A DNA stretch of 64,000 bases. It comes from Pyrenophora tritici-repentis (Eukaryota > Ascomycota > Dothideomycetes > Pleosporales > Pleosporaceae). A program made the translations under genes and the position numbers. The DNA is taken from positions 3,410,001 to 3,474,000 of the forward strand of contig NC_089399.1 of NCBI RefSeq assembly GCF_003171515.1, in the 5' to 3' direction. This document shows, piece after piece, positions 48,608 to 58,610 of this stretch (the stretch's first letter is position 1; each line of letters begins with the position of its first letter). Below the pieces are notes generated by a model. The model was not told the DNA's origin and did not search any database. It saw nothing but the letters and a program-made list of their open reading frames with translations.

Positions 48608-50457
48608 CTATCCACCTTTGTTGTAGTCCTTTGTTTCGATAGTTGGAGTCGTAAGGCCTAGCTGTTGTAGATACCTGCTGTGGGCTTGTCGTTCAAGAGG
48701 TTTCGTGAGGCCGTCAGCAGCCATCTCATGAGTTCGTACATGCTCTACGTAGAGGTTGCCGTCGCGGACTTGATCCTTGATGTAATGGTAGTAGATATCG
48801 ACGTGCTTTGTACGCTCGTGATGACCCTCTGAGTGTAGTAGCTGTATAGATGGAGCGTTGTCTCCGTAGATAAGGATAGGATGGGTATCTGTACCGTTGT
48901 AACCGAGCTGGTGTAGCAGACGGTACAGCCAGGTAGCCTCCTTAGCGGCGTAGGTAAGAGCAACGTACTCAGCTTCAGTTGTTGAGGTTGTAACTAGCTT
49001 TTGCTTGACTGACTTGTGACAGATAGTACCTCCAGCAAGTTTGAACAAGTATCCGGAGGTTGATTTGCGGTCCTCGCCGTCAGCAAATGAGGCGTCGCTG
49101 TAGCCATGTAGGTGTAGCGTAGGATTAGTGTTGTTCTTGTTGTCATCGTATGATGTCGCATACATGGTGATAGGCATGCGTGCGTGTGGAGATGTAGCTC
49201 GATAGCTCATTACAAGAGATTTGAAGGTCTTGAGATAGTCGATGATCTGGATTGCGTACTCGTAGTGTTGTTGAGTTGGATTGCTCATAGCGCGGGCGAG
49301 ATAGGCGACGTGGAAGGATATATCAGCTCGCAGTTGGTTGCTGGATACAGCAGCTTGCCAATAACCTTTTGGTAGTTCTGAATTTGTTGTTGAGTTGCAA
49401 GATCAGTTGGAGATCGCAGCTTCAACTTGAGTACTGAGGTATCAAGCGGCGTGTAGCGGGAGCGCGTGTTGACGACTATACTCCCTCTACAAGCTTGTCG
49501 ACATATGACTCCATTGAGATCTCGATGAGTCGGGATGGTCGTGAGCGTCGAATCCGGAGACCTAGGTAGTGAGAGATTGGTCCTAGATCTCGACACTTGT
49601 ACTTCTTGTATACAGCCTCTTTGATCTCCTCATCATGCGTTGCTTCGTAGCTGTGATGAAGATGATATCATCAACATACGCAAGGATAAGACTGCCGTCT
49701 AGGTGTTTGAAGACACATGGATCTGACTCTAAAGGATCGAAGCCGATACCCTTAAGATAGCTCGATAGCTCATTGTACCAGAGGCGTGGTGAGCGGCGCA
49801 GGCCGTACAAAGCTTTGATAAGTTTGGCTTTGCGTCCGTCTGGTAGGCGGACATAGACTACTTCGTCTTTGTCTAGTTTACCGTTGAGAAAGGCGGTAAC
49901 AACGTCTGCTTGCTCGCATTCTAAGTCTTCGGTTGCGACAAGGGCGAGAAGGACTTTTAGTGTAGTTGCGCGAGCTACTGCAGCGTAGGTTTCGCGCCAG
50001 AAGTCGGTCTCCTGCCTATTGCCACAGACAACCAGTCGAGCCTTGAAGCGCTCGAGTTGTCTATCGTCCTTGACTTTGTATTTGTATACCCACTTAGTAG
50101 GCAGGGCGTATACGCCAGGAGGGATCGTGGTTGTGGTCTCCCATGTGCCATTCTGGTCGAGTGATACGAGCTCTTCATCTTCAGCAGCGATCCATTGCTT
50201 GCTGTATGGATGAAGGCGTGCTGCCTTGCGTGTGGCAGGCTCAGGCGGTAAGTCTGTTGTTGTTGCCTCTGTAATTGCCGTAGCAAAGCAACGAGAGACT
50301 GCCGCGTATCGGTTGGGCGGTCGAGTGATGCGACGACGTCCATCGAGTATGTTACGGGCATCAAATGATGCACTGATCTCGTCGTGACGTGGAGCGTTTT
50401 GGGATGTATCCCGACGCTGAGGTGTTGCTCGAGCATTAGCAACCTCGGTAAGACTGT
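48608..50457 (-). pseudogene. Copia reverse transcriptase and RNase H region, frame-broken
   Basis: Read on the minus strand from the pogo insertion point. It opens SLTEVANARATPQRRD and leads into the reverse transcriptase (WVYKYKVKDDRQLERFKARL, VVTAFLNGKLDKDEVVYVRL, and the catalytic block LILAYVDDIIFIT). The RNase H part follows (HLHGYSDASFADGEDRKSTS, then TTSTTEAEYVAL and HVDIYYHYIKDQV). Between about 49640 and 49300 the frame changes at least four times, with each fragment still matching the expected protein, for instance KYKCRDLGPISHYLGLRI and YLARAMSNPTQQHYEYA. Single-base losses or gains explain all of them. Either the copy is decaying or the assembly has indels. Confidence 0.85.
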
Positions 50458-50459
50458 TA
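50458..50459. repeat. TA target duplication of the pogo element, left copy
   Basis: TA directly outside the left inverted repeat, paired with TA at 58611-58612, as expected for Tc1/mariner/pogo insertion. Confidence 0.85.
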
Positions 50460-50509
50460 ACGTGTCCGTGCGCGTGATGCGCGGATTCGCGTGATGCGCG
50501 GGGAACACC
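50460..50509. repeat. pogo left terminal inverted repeat
   Basis: Begins ACGTGTCCGTGCGCG and ends GGGGAACACC. Inside it the 13-mer CGCGTGATGCGCG occurs twice, separated by four bases (GATT), possibly two transposase-binding sites. Confidence 0.93.
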
Positions 50510-52358
50510 AAAACACGTCAAACCCCTTCACCTTCAACACACGTTAACTCCACCAATATGGACCCAATTCAAGCTGCGATTGAAGATATTGAAAATCTAG
50601 AGCCAGGAGAACAGTTCTCGTATACTAAAATTGCTGCTAAGCATGGTGTTGTGAGATCTACGTTGACCCGAAGGCACCAGGGCCAGACAAGCTCAGAAAG
50701 AGACAAGAACTTCAACCAGCAGAAACTCAACCCACAACAAGAGCTAGAGCTTGTGAGATATATCGAAAAGCTCACAAAGCGAGGCATTCCTCCTACACGA
50801 GAGATGATCAGGAATTTCTCATCAGAAGTAGCCCATCAGCAGCTCAGCGAGAGCTGGGTTACTCGCTTCATCAACCGACACGAGATCCATCTCATCTCAA
50901 AGTGGACCAGCGCCATGGATCGTACGCGCCACCTGGCTGATTCTGAGTCAAAGTATAGACTCTACTTCGAGCTGCTGCATCGAAAGATCACCGAATATCA
51001 CCTAGAGGCTCGAGATATATACAATATGGATGAGAAGGGCTTCTTAATTGGCTTGATAGGCAGAAGTAAGAGGATATTCAGCAGGCGTCAATGGGAGAAG
51101 AAGGAGGTTCGAGCATCTCTCCAGGATGGATCACGCGAGTTTCTGACAGTCCTGGCCTGCTGCTGCGCTGATGGGAGCTCGCTGCCTCCAGCCCTTATCT
51201 ACGCAGCTAAAAATGGAGCTATACGATCGAGTTGGGTAGAAGATATCAAGGCAGGAGAACATGAGGTCTTTGTCTCATCATCTCCAACAGGCTGGTCAAA
51301 TGATAACGTAGGCCTAGCTTGGCTGGAGCAGGTGTTTGATCGCTCTACAAAGCAACGATCAGGTAGATGGAGATTGCTCATCCTTGATGGCCATGGATCT
51401 CACCTCACGATGGAGTTTATTAAGTACTGCGATCGCCATAGGATCCTCCTCATGATCCTTCCTCCCCATTCGACCCATACGCTCCAGCCGCTAGATGTAG
51501 TGCTGTTCAAGCCACTCTCTCAAGCCTACTCTAACGAGCTCACTAACCATCTCCATAAGGCTCAAGGCCTTATTCCAATCAAGAAAGGGGACTTCTTCCC
51601 GCTCTTCTGGAGCGCCTGGATATCCTCCTTCACAGAGAGCCTCATATTGAAGGCCTTCGAAGCCACTGGGATCTGGCCGATGGATGCCAACGTTATCCTT
51701 CGTAGATTTGCTAGCACGCCAGAAGCTGAGAGAAGCTCATCGTCAGGGCTCTCTGATCATGACTGGAGAAAGCTCGATCGGCTAGTACGAGCTGCTGTTA
51801 ATGATAGCCATCAGTATGAGGCAAGAAAGCTGCGCTCAAGCGTTCACCATCTCTCTGTGCAGTATGAGCTTTTAAAGCATGAGAACGAGGGCTTAAAGGA
51901 GGCTCTTCAACATAAAAAGAAGCACAGGAAGAAGGGCAAAGCTCTTGACCTTCAACAGCGCCAGGAGTATCACGGTGGCTCTGTCTTCTGGTCTCCTCGC
52001 AAGCTGCGTGAGGCTCGAGCTAGAGAAGCAGTACGGGAGCGAGATGAGACGGAGGAGAAACTCCAAAAAGCACGGTCCAAGAAGCAGCGCGAGGAGGCTC
52101 GACTGCAGCGTCAAGATGAGCTCGAGGAGAGGCGTGTGGAGAGGCAGAGACTCAAGGAGATGAGGGAGCTTGAGCGAGCTGAGAAAGCAGCTGAACGCGC
52201 GCGCCAGAAGGAGGAGAGAGACGCTGCTAAAGCTATACAACTACCCCAAAAGGGAAAGAGGAGAGCTTCAGCAGCTACCTCATCGAACAACAAGCGTCAA
52301 AAACGCGTTGAGGCTGCTCGCGCTGGTGCTCAAGTTCAAGAAGAGCCTCCAGCTCCTC

Positions 52359-52372
52359 CATCAAAGCTCACA
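52359..52372. repeat. LINE target-site duplication, left copy
   Basis: CATCAAAGCTCACA, repeated at 58403-58416. The first few bases of the right copy could belong to the LINE tail, so the true duplication is 9-14 bp. Confidence 0.85.
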
Positions 52373-52505
52373 ACACCGAACACCAACTTTTAAGGAATTT
52401 GGGACCCTTATAAAATTATACGATTTTTACATCATTTTAACGGCACGGCGGCCTGTAACTACCTCAGCTAAATAACCGCTTTCTGCTCTCGCGGAGGTGG
52501 TTAGA

Positions 52506-54173
52506 ATGGCTAATGTAGAAACTCCAGAGAGGGCGCCACGGAGTGCCCAACCCCCCCATACACGATCAGAGGAGCCTGAGAGCCCTATTAATACTGACCT
52601 GCGCGGCAACAAGAGGAGGCAGCGAGCACATACTCGTGCTGAACCTTCTATCGGTAGCACTGCGCCCACCTCCTACAATCAAGCTGTCTCTGAAGCGGTC
52701 CGCCAGCGGATTCAGGCAGCCCAAAAAGCTACAAACCTCCACCACTCCATCATAACGGATCTAGCGACAGCTGTCGACAGATGCCTTGGGAAGTACACCG
52801 ACCCAGACGGAGCCCGTGTGGCTAAGGACCTTCAACAGAAGGTGCTAAGGGCTATTAACACCTCCCTAATCACGCCCCTAATCACGCCCCAAACTCAGGG
52901 AGCGACTCTGACACTACGCACCGCTCCTGGGCGGACGTAGCTAGGACCCTGAAAAATCCAACCCCCCAGCAAGGGGGGCCGCTACGACGAAAGCGGCCAC
53001 GGCTGCCCCAAAGCAGCTAGCTCAAACTCCTAGGCGACCTCTAAACACTGACAACCGTATCCTTATAGCGGTTGGAGCGGAGGCTCGGCTCCAACGGGCA
53101 TCACCATTTGCGGCCCGCATGGCTATTGTAAAGGCGATTAAGGAAATTACCCCCTCCGACATACCTACGGCAAAACATATCAAGACTGGCTGGGCGATTA
53201 CGCCCCGCAACGACAAAATCAAGGCCCTGCTTATGGGGCAGGAGAATCGCGAACTCATGATCCGAGCGGTAGAGGGCGAGAGCGCAAGACTACCTGAACG
53301 ATGGGTGAACTATGCAGTCCAGGGCGTAGAAAGCTCATACCGCACTATCACAGGGGAAAGTATACCCACCACAATAGACGATATAGTCAGCGAAGCTCTG
53401 TCCCAGACAGGGATCGAACCGGCGAGCTGCCGGCCCTCCAGACATGGACCCACGGAGGGAAGGACAACCTGGATTATATCTTTCACCAGACCCGTACGAT
53501 CGTTTCGCCTATTTGGGACGGGCGACTACGCGCACGAGATAAAGAAGAACTCACCTGCAATGCTGCACGACCCAGGCTGCCTAGGGTACTGCAAAACCAG
53601 CCGCTGCACAAGGCCAGCCCGCTGCACGACATGCAGCAAAACAACGGCAACTCACCAGGGACCACACGGAGAACAATGCAAAGACACACCAAAGTGCGCC
53701 AACTGCCACGGCCCATTTCCAGCAACCCACGACAAGTGCCCAGCAGCCCCAACGAGGGCGAACGGCCGACTCATCCAACCCACAAAGGGGAACTAAAAGT
53801 CATTAGGGAGGCGGGTGACCGTGCTTCTGAGGCAATGCAGCCAGCTAGAGGAAGACAGACAGGCAGCACGGTCGAAACCTCCATTGAAATCACGGACGGC
53901 GACATAGCTAATACTACTGAGCCTGTGGGAACACCTACGGACGCAAGTAAAAGAAGCCGACAAGACGTAAACAACCTAAACACAGCCACTGTTAGAGAGC
54001 CCGCAACCACCCTAGGGACTAGGAGGTCTAAGAGAACAGCTGCAACTACGCAAGACCTCAACCTAGCGCGAATGTCTGCTAGAAGCGTGCAGCCTAGCAT
54101 CGCTGACCAAGACCCTAATACGTCATCGTCTGAGCACGCTGACACTGAAATGAGCCTCGGATCTAGTGCGTAA
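52506..54173 (+). pseudogene. LINE ORF1 (gag-like, zinc knuckles), frame-broken
   Basis: The protein begins MANVETPERAPRSAQPP. It continues through ADVARTLKNPTP in a second frame and ILIAVGAEARLQRASPFAAR in a third. The zinc-knuckle region reads CLGYCKTSRCTRPARCTTCS and CANCHGPFPATHDKC. A Ser/Thr-rich tail in yet another frame ends EMSLGSSA with TAA at 54171-54173. At least three single-base shifts are needed, near 52890, near the G6 run at 52973-52978 and near 53790. It would bind element RNA in the ribonucleoprotein particle. Because ORF2 just downstream is intact, assembly indels in G/C runs are a real alternative to decay. Confidence 0.8.
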
Positions 54174-57100
54174 TGAGGGCACAACCCGCAAATTCACCCG
54201 GCGAAACCACGCCACACCGACACAGACAAATGCAGGTATGCTGGGTGAATGTGGCCAGAAGCTCGCCTTGCCACATTACAGCCTTAGAACGTGCATGGGA
54301 AGCAGACATAGACATAGTATGCATCCAAGAACCCTTTACTCTCACTGGAACCCGGACCTCTACACACCCAGGATTCCATATGATATCGCCAGTGATAAGC
54401 TGGAACAACCCCACAACGTGGGGAACTGACCGACCACGGGTGCTCACCTATACCCGTAAGAGCCCAAATATAAGGGCTACTCTTATACACCCACGCATCA
54501 GCCGGGATGTGCTATGGATCGAGGCCAACGGCTACCGCATATTGAATGTTTATAGGCAGCCACAGAATGACTCGACATTTCAATACCTCACAGCTTTAAC
54601 GCCACCCCGTAACTGCCTTGTAGGGGGTGACTTAAACGCCCGCCATGAACTTTTTGAGCCCGGCTCCACGTCGGCCAATAGGGGGGCAGAGATCGCCCGC
54701 TGGGCCACTCAGAACGACATACCCTACATCGGCGAGGCAGGTAACCCAACACATCGGGCGGGACACGTGCTAGACGTATCCTTCTCAAATATACCCTTCG
54801 CTAGAACGACAGTCCGCGAAGATATGTATACAGGGTCAGACCATTTCACCCTAGTGACTGTCCTTCCAAGCCGAGGGAGAGCGGTGCTAGAACAGCATCA
54901 CTACCGGGTCCACGAGAGAAACATAGATAGGTTTGCCGGGCTAGTTCAACTCTACACAGTAGGCGTACAGCCAATTAGCAATAGCGCCCCAGCGGACGTA
55001 ATCGACGCAAGCATAGCTAGAATCACCCAAGCTATAGGAGATGCAATGCACGCGGCGGGAACACCAAATAGAGAAAAAGGCCACTCCGCCCCATGGTGGA
55101 CAGAGGACTGTAGAGTGGCGTATAAGCGGCATATCCAGGAAAAGTCGGACTATGGCCAATCCCCCTCAGAAGCCACCCGTGCGTTCCTAGCTACGGTACG
55201 AAAAGCCAAGAGAACGTACTGGCAGCAGCGCATAGACGGCTGTAATAACGACAAAGATCTATACAAGCTAGTAGGCTGGCATAAACTATCATTCGACCAA
55301 CGGGACACCCCACTTGTAATCGAAGGTAGGACAATCACAGCACCACTCGAGAAAGCTGAGGCACTTAGAGAGGCAATCCTCGACCGTTTTTCGGCGGAGG
55401 ACGACCTCCTAGAACCACCGCCTCTTGACAACGACCCGCAAACCACGCCACTACCATGGGACACATACATATCGATGGAGGAGACTGAACGCTACGTGAT
55501 TGGAGTATCTAGCACCTCCCCAGGACCCGATCAGGTGACCGTCCGACTCCTAAAGGCATGCTGGGAACACATTAGACACCTAGTGCTAGGCATCTACCGG
55601 GCGTGCATGGAACAAGGCCACTACCCAGCCGCCTGGAAGACGGTAGAAGTGGCCATGATACCCAAAGTCGGGAAGAAGGATAAGTCCTCACCCAGATCAA
55701 TGAGACCAATTGCCCTATCGTCCTGTCTAGGGAAGGGACTCGAGCGTATCATAGCAAGGCGCATAGCACACACAGCTATGGCTTTTGACATCCTAAGCCC
55801 ACAGCACGGTGGAGCGCTGCCAAAACGCTCTGCGATGGACCTGGCGACCGCATTCACACACGACGTGGAGATGGCTTGGTCAAGACACGAGCATGTCTCT
55901 ATGCTCACGTTAGACGTCCAAGGGGCGTTTGACGCGCTACTGAAAAACAGGCTACTACACCGAATGCGGCAACAAGGGTGGCCACCCCTACTCCGGAAAT
56001 TTATCCAGAACTTCCTGTCGGAAAGGAGGGTGCGAGTACGCCTAGGCAATGTCACTACACCTGTACATCGAGTGGCCTGCGGCACCCCGCAGGGATCGCC
56101 GCTATCACCGGTCCTATACACCCTATACCTAGCTGAACTACTCAACCAGGACCGAAAACTCCGGTTCGGGTATGCCGACGACATCAACCTATACCGGGTC
56201 TCCCACTCTTTAGACGAGAACGTCGCACTGCTAGCAGAGGACCTCAAATCTATCAATGAATGGGGAGCTGCGAACAAGATCACGTTTGCACCAGAGAAAC
56301 GGGAGCTGATCCACCTCACGCGCCAGAAAGGACTACATGCGCCGCCAATCCAATTGGAAGATCAAACAATTCACCCTATAGCCCCTGCGCAGGGGGGAAG
56401 CCAGACAGCGCTGCGCTGGCTTGGGGTGTGGTTTGATAGGAGACTAACTTTCAAGAAGCACGTCGCGGAAAGGGCGGCGCAAGCCAGGAAAGTAGCGAAC
56501 CACCTCCGGAGCCTCGCCAACACAGCCCACGGCCCTCCAGCAGGATCGCTACGCAAGGCAGCCATAACATGTATCCTGCCCATACTACTATACGGAGCCG
56601 AAACATGGTACGAGGGCAGGACGAAGAACCCACGAATTGCAAGGGTTTCCCGTAAACCCACGGTCAGCACTAGGGTAGGCTGGCACCTAACCACGATAGA
56701 TCAGGCACTAGTAGCAGCCACGAAGGCAATCCTCCCTGCGTGGAGGACAACACCAAACGCAGTACTGCTAAGAGAAGCTGCGATGCCGTCGGCACAGGTG
56801 GCGCTGGAGGAGGCTAAGCTCCGCTTTGCGGTTCACCTACGCACGATAGACGACAAGCACCCACTTACTAATAGAACTACACTGCCACTAGTCATACGAG
56901 GACGCGCAGCGGGCAACCGACGGATACCAAGATCGAAGGTTCAGCGCGTAGCACAACTGCTACCCGCCACACCCCGAAACGTCCTAGCCAGCCCTCACTT
57001 TTCATACGGGTCGAGGCAGGACCCAACGCAAGGGCAAGGAAAGGACATTGCTGCCCAGAATTTCACCATCTGGTGGGAGTCTCTTGGACAAGAGACAATC

Positions 57101-57979
57101 ACTGTCTTCTCAGACGGGTCTGAACAACAAATCAACGGTACAAGGGTGGTCACTTACGGGTACGCTATATACCAGGGCCAGGCCGCCGTGGCGACTGGAC
57201 AAGGCTCACTAAATGCCCTTAGCCACGTCTTCGATGCGGAGGCTATAGGCGCGTGCAGAGGACTCAAACACGCACTACAACTCTCACTGCCTAGCCAGAG
57301 GGAGATCGTACTCTGCATAGACAGCACTTCGGTAATATGGGGCATACGCGGAGCCGCCCCTGCCTCCTCCCAATGGGCGTTCCTCCAAATTCATGGAGCT
57401 ATGGAGGCCTACAGCGTGAAAACGCGGTGGGCGCCGGGACACATGAAGATTGTTGGAAACGAACTCGCCGACCAGCTGGCTGACAACGAGGCCAAAGACC
57501 CGCACCAGCCATACGGCATGGCCGCCTCCCCCACAAGATCCGGTATACGAACAGTAGGCCGCCGCCTCCTCGAACATACAAGGGACACTTGGTGGAAGGA
57601 TAAGAGCAGTAGGCTATCAGCATGGTACACGCAATGGCAGCTGCCATACGATACTAGGCGCACGCCCGCAGCGCTATGGCTACCCCGAAGGATACTCGCG
57701 AAAGTCCTTATGATACGCTCAACGCATGGCGACTTTGAATGGTACCACCGAAAATTCAACCACGAGGATACCTCGAAATGCCTATGCGGCAGGCCCAAGA
57801 CGCCAGAACACCTAGTGTTCTGCAAGAGAGCCACAACACACTTCAAGAAGTGGCCTCTACGCCCCATCGTGCCCCCTCGCACAAGACAGGAAGGCCTAGC
57901 GTACCTCGCGCAATTAATAGACCAGCCACAAGAGTTCGAGACCTTCGTGAAGGTAACGAACTCCTTCTATGACGAGTGA
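54173..57979 (+). CDS. LINE ORF2: endonuclease, reverse transcriptase, RNase H
   Basis: An intact 1,268-residue frame. The start ATG (54173-54175) overlaps the ORF1 stop as TAATG, which fits translation by termination and re-initiation. The N-terminal AP-type endonuclease shows DIDIVCIQEPF, CLVGGDLNARHELF and YTGSDHFTLV. The reverse transcriptase has MIPKVGKKDKSSPRSMRPIA, LTLDVQGAFDALLKNRLLHR, CGTPQGSPLSPVLYTLYLAE and the catalytic FGYADDINLY. A separate RNase H domain follows (TVFSDGSEQQINGTRVV; AEAIGACRGLKHAL; LCIDSTSVIW; GHMKIVGNELADQLAD). A C-terminal Cys/His motif (CLCGRPKTPEHLVFC) is present as in other fungal LINEs. All catalytic acids looked for are present, so target-primed reverse transcription by this copy is plausible. 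Confidence 0.95.
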   Translation: MRAQPANSPGETTPHRHRQMQVCWVNVARSSPCHITALERAWEADIDIVCIQEPFTLTGTRTSTHPGFHMISPVISWNNPTTWGTDRPRVLTYTRKSPNIRATLIHPRISRDVLWIEANGYRILNVYRQPQNDSTFQYLTALTPPRNCLVGGDLNARHELFEPGSTSANRGAEIARWATQNDIPYIGEAGNPTHRAGHVLDVSFSNIPFARTTVREDMYTGSDHFTLVTVLPSRGRAVLEQHHYRVHERNIDRFAGLVQLYTVGVQPISNSAPADVIDASIARITQAIGDAMHAAGTPNREKGHSAPWWTEDCRVAYKRHIQEKSDYGQSPSEATRAFLATVRKAKRTYWQQRIDGCNNDKDLYKLVGWHKLSFDQRDTPLVIEGRTITAPLEKAEALREAILDRFSAEDDLLEPPPLDNDPQTTPLPWDTYISMEETERYVIGVSSTSPGPDQVTVRLLKACWEHIRHLVLGIYRACMEQGHYPAAWKTVEVAMIPKVGKKDKSSPRSMRPIALSSCLGKGLERIIARRIAHTAMAFDILSPQHGGALPKRSAMDLATAFTHDVEMAWSRHEHVSMLTLDVQGAFDALLKNRLLHRMRQQGWPPLLRKFIQNFLSERRVRVRLGNVTTPVHRVACGTPQGSPLSPVLYTLYLAELLNQDRKLRFGYADDINLYRVSHSLDENVALLAEDLKSINEWGAANKITFAPEKRELIHLTRQKGLHAPPIQLEDQTIHPIAPAQGGSQTALRWLGVWFDRRLTFKKHVAERAAQARKVANHLRSLANTAHGPPAGSLRKAAITCILPILLYGAETWYEGRTKNPRIARVSRKPTVSTRVGWHLTTIDQALVAATKAILPAWRTTPNAVLLREAAMPSAQVALEEAKLRFAVHLRTIDDKHPLTNRTTLPLVIRGRAAGNRRIPRSKVQRVAQLLPATPRNVLASPHFSYGSRQDPTQGQGKDIAAQNFTIWWESLGQETITVFSDGSEQQINGTRVVTYGYAIYQGQAAVATGQGSLNALSHVFDAEAIGACRGLKHALQLSLPSQREIVLCIDSTSVIWGIRGAAPASSQWAFLQIHGAMEAYSVKTRWAPGHMKIVGNELADQLADNEAKDPHQPYGMAASPTRSGIRTVGRRLLEHTRDTWWKDKSSRLSAWYTQWQLPYDTRRTPAALWLPRRILAKVLMIRSTHGDFEWYHRKFNHEDTSKCLCGRPKTPEHLVFCKRATTHFKKWPLRPIVPPRTRQEGLAYLAQLIDQPQEFETFVKVTNSFYDE

Positions 57980-58402
57980 TTTCTATTTTTGAATTTCACA
58001 AAGACCCGCTGAATTCCTTGGCATTATTCAGTGTAGGATTCGCGGCAAAACGCCGCATAGATGCCACAACCCACACGCTCTCTCTCAAACCTTTTATTAT
58101 ATCTCAAATTGCCTCTTGTTACTTTTTCGTTTCTCTCTCTAAAAAGCAGTTACTGTACTGCATCGATCAAAGGCGCAAGCCACGAAATACTAGAATATTG
58201 TAGGAAAACGGCTTCAAATGGCGGGAGTCCTTTTCACGAACATGTATATAGGCAGGACATCACTCCCCTTAGATACAAAACACCTAGGAATAGGTTCCAC
58301 GAGGCAAGTGCGACAGCACTATAAGACCACGGCGGGACCCGCCCGAATACCCTATGGGAGGTTACAGATAGGGCGTTAAACCATAATCAACATCAACATC
58401 AA
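57980..58402 (+). other. LINE 3' untranslated region and tandem tail
   Basis: About 420 bp without a coding frame, ending in four tandem copies of ATCAAC-type units from 58384 (AATCAACATCAACATCAACA) instead of a poly(A). Tails of this type serve as the priming end for target-primed reverse transcription. Confidence 0.7.
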
Positions 58403-58416
58403 CATCAAAGCTCACA
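58403..58416. repeat. LINE target-site duplication, right copy
   Basis: CATCAAAGCTCACA, matching 52359-52372; the pogo transposase frame continues directly after it as SRGRNINLPSKYR. Confidence 0.85.
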
Positions 58417-58560
58417 TCACGTGGCCGCAACATCAACCTCCCATCAAAATATAGATAGTACAAGTTGATCGCAAGCATCTAATTACTCCCCCTCTATAAA
58501 TTCGTATAATAACAGCTTATATACGTGGCTTAATAGCTTCATTTTTGAAGTAGTGGATAT

Positions 58561-58610
58561 GGTGTTCCCCGCGCATCACGCGAATCCGCGCATCACGCGC
58601 ACGGACACGT
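58561..58610. repeat. pogo right terminal inverted repeat
   Basis: Exact reverse complement of 50460-50509 over all 50 bases, followed by TA. Confidence 0.93.

Larger units (their letters stand above)
52373..58402 (+). mobile_element. Tad-like non-LTR retrotransposon (LINE), about 6.0 kb
   Basis: Inserted in the final codons of the pogo transposase with a target duplication. It has a short 5' leader (52373-52505), a gag-like ORF1, a long ORF2 with endonuclease, reverse transcriptase and RNase H, and a 3' tail of tandem ATCAAC units. The protein arrangement, with RNase H after the reverse transcriptase, is that of fungal Tad/CgT1-type elements. The intact 1,268-codon ORF2 shows that the copy is young. 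Confidence 0.92.
50558..58458 (+). pseudogene. pogo/Fot1 transposase (DD35D), last codons cut off by the LINE
   Basis: The frame runs from 50558 to the LINE junction at 52372 and resumes at 58417-58458 on the far side of the LINE. Two N-terminal helix-turn-helix units of CENP-B/Tc5 type are visible (FSYTKIAAKHGVVRSTLTRR; SESWVTRFINRHEIHL). The DDE acid triad lies in YNMDEKGFLIG, LLILDGHGSHLT and STHTLQPLDVV, with 35 residues between the second and third Asp. A basic coiled tail follows. The intact protein would end SRGRNINLPSKYR, a Fot1-like C-terminus now placed beyond the LINE. As it stands the frame reads into the LINE and ends TPNTNF at 52393, so only the last 14 residues are exchanged; the protein might still be active, but the element has grown fourfold. 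Confidence 0.92.
50460..58610 (+). mobile_element. pogo/Fot1-type DNA transposon, interrupted by a LINE
   Basis: Perfect 50-bp terminal inverted repeats (50460-50509 and 58561-58610) flanked by TA. The element's native length without the LINE is about 2.1 kb, typical for Fot1-like transposons. It is inserted in the Copia polyprotein between integrase and reverse transcriptase. Removing it with one TA gives an in-frame join reading DNYNSLTEV on the Copia strand. Confidence 0.95.

Noticed and set aside
53405..53430. GGGATCGAACC, resembling a tRNA B-box or T-arm
   Set aside because: It lies inside the LINE ORF1 coding sequence and no acceptor or anticodon stem can be drawn around it.
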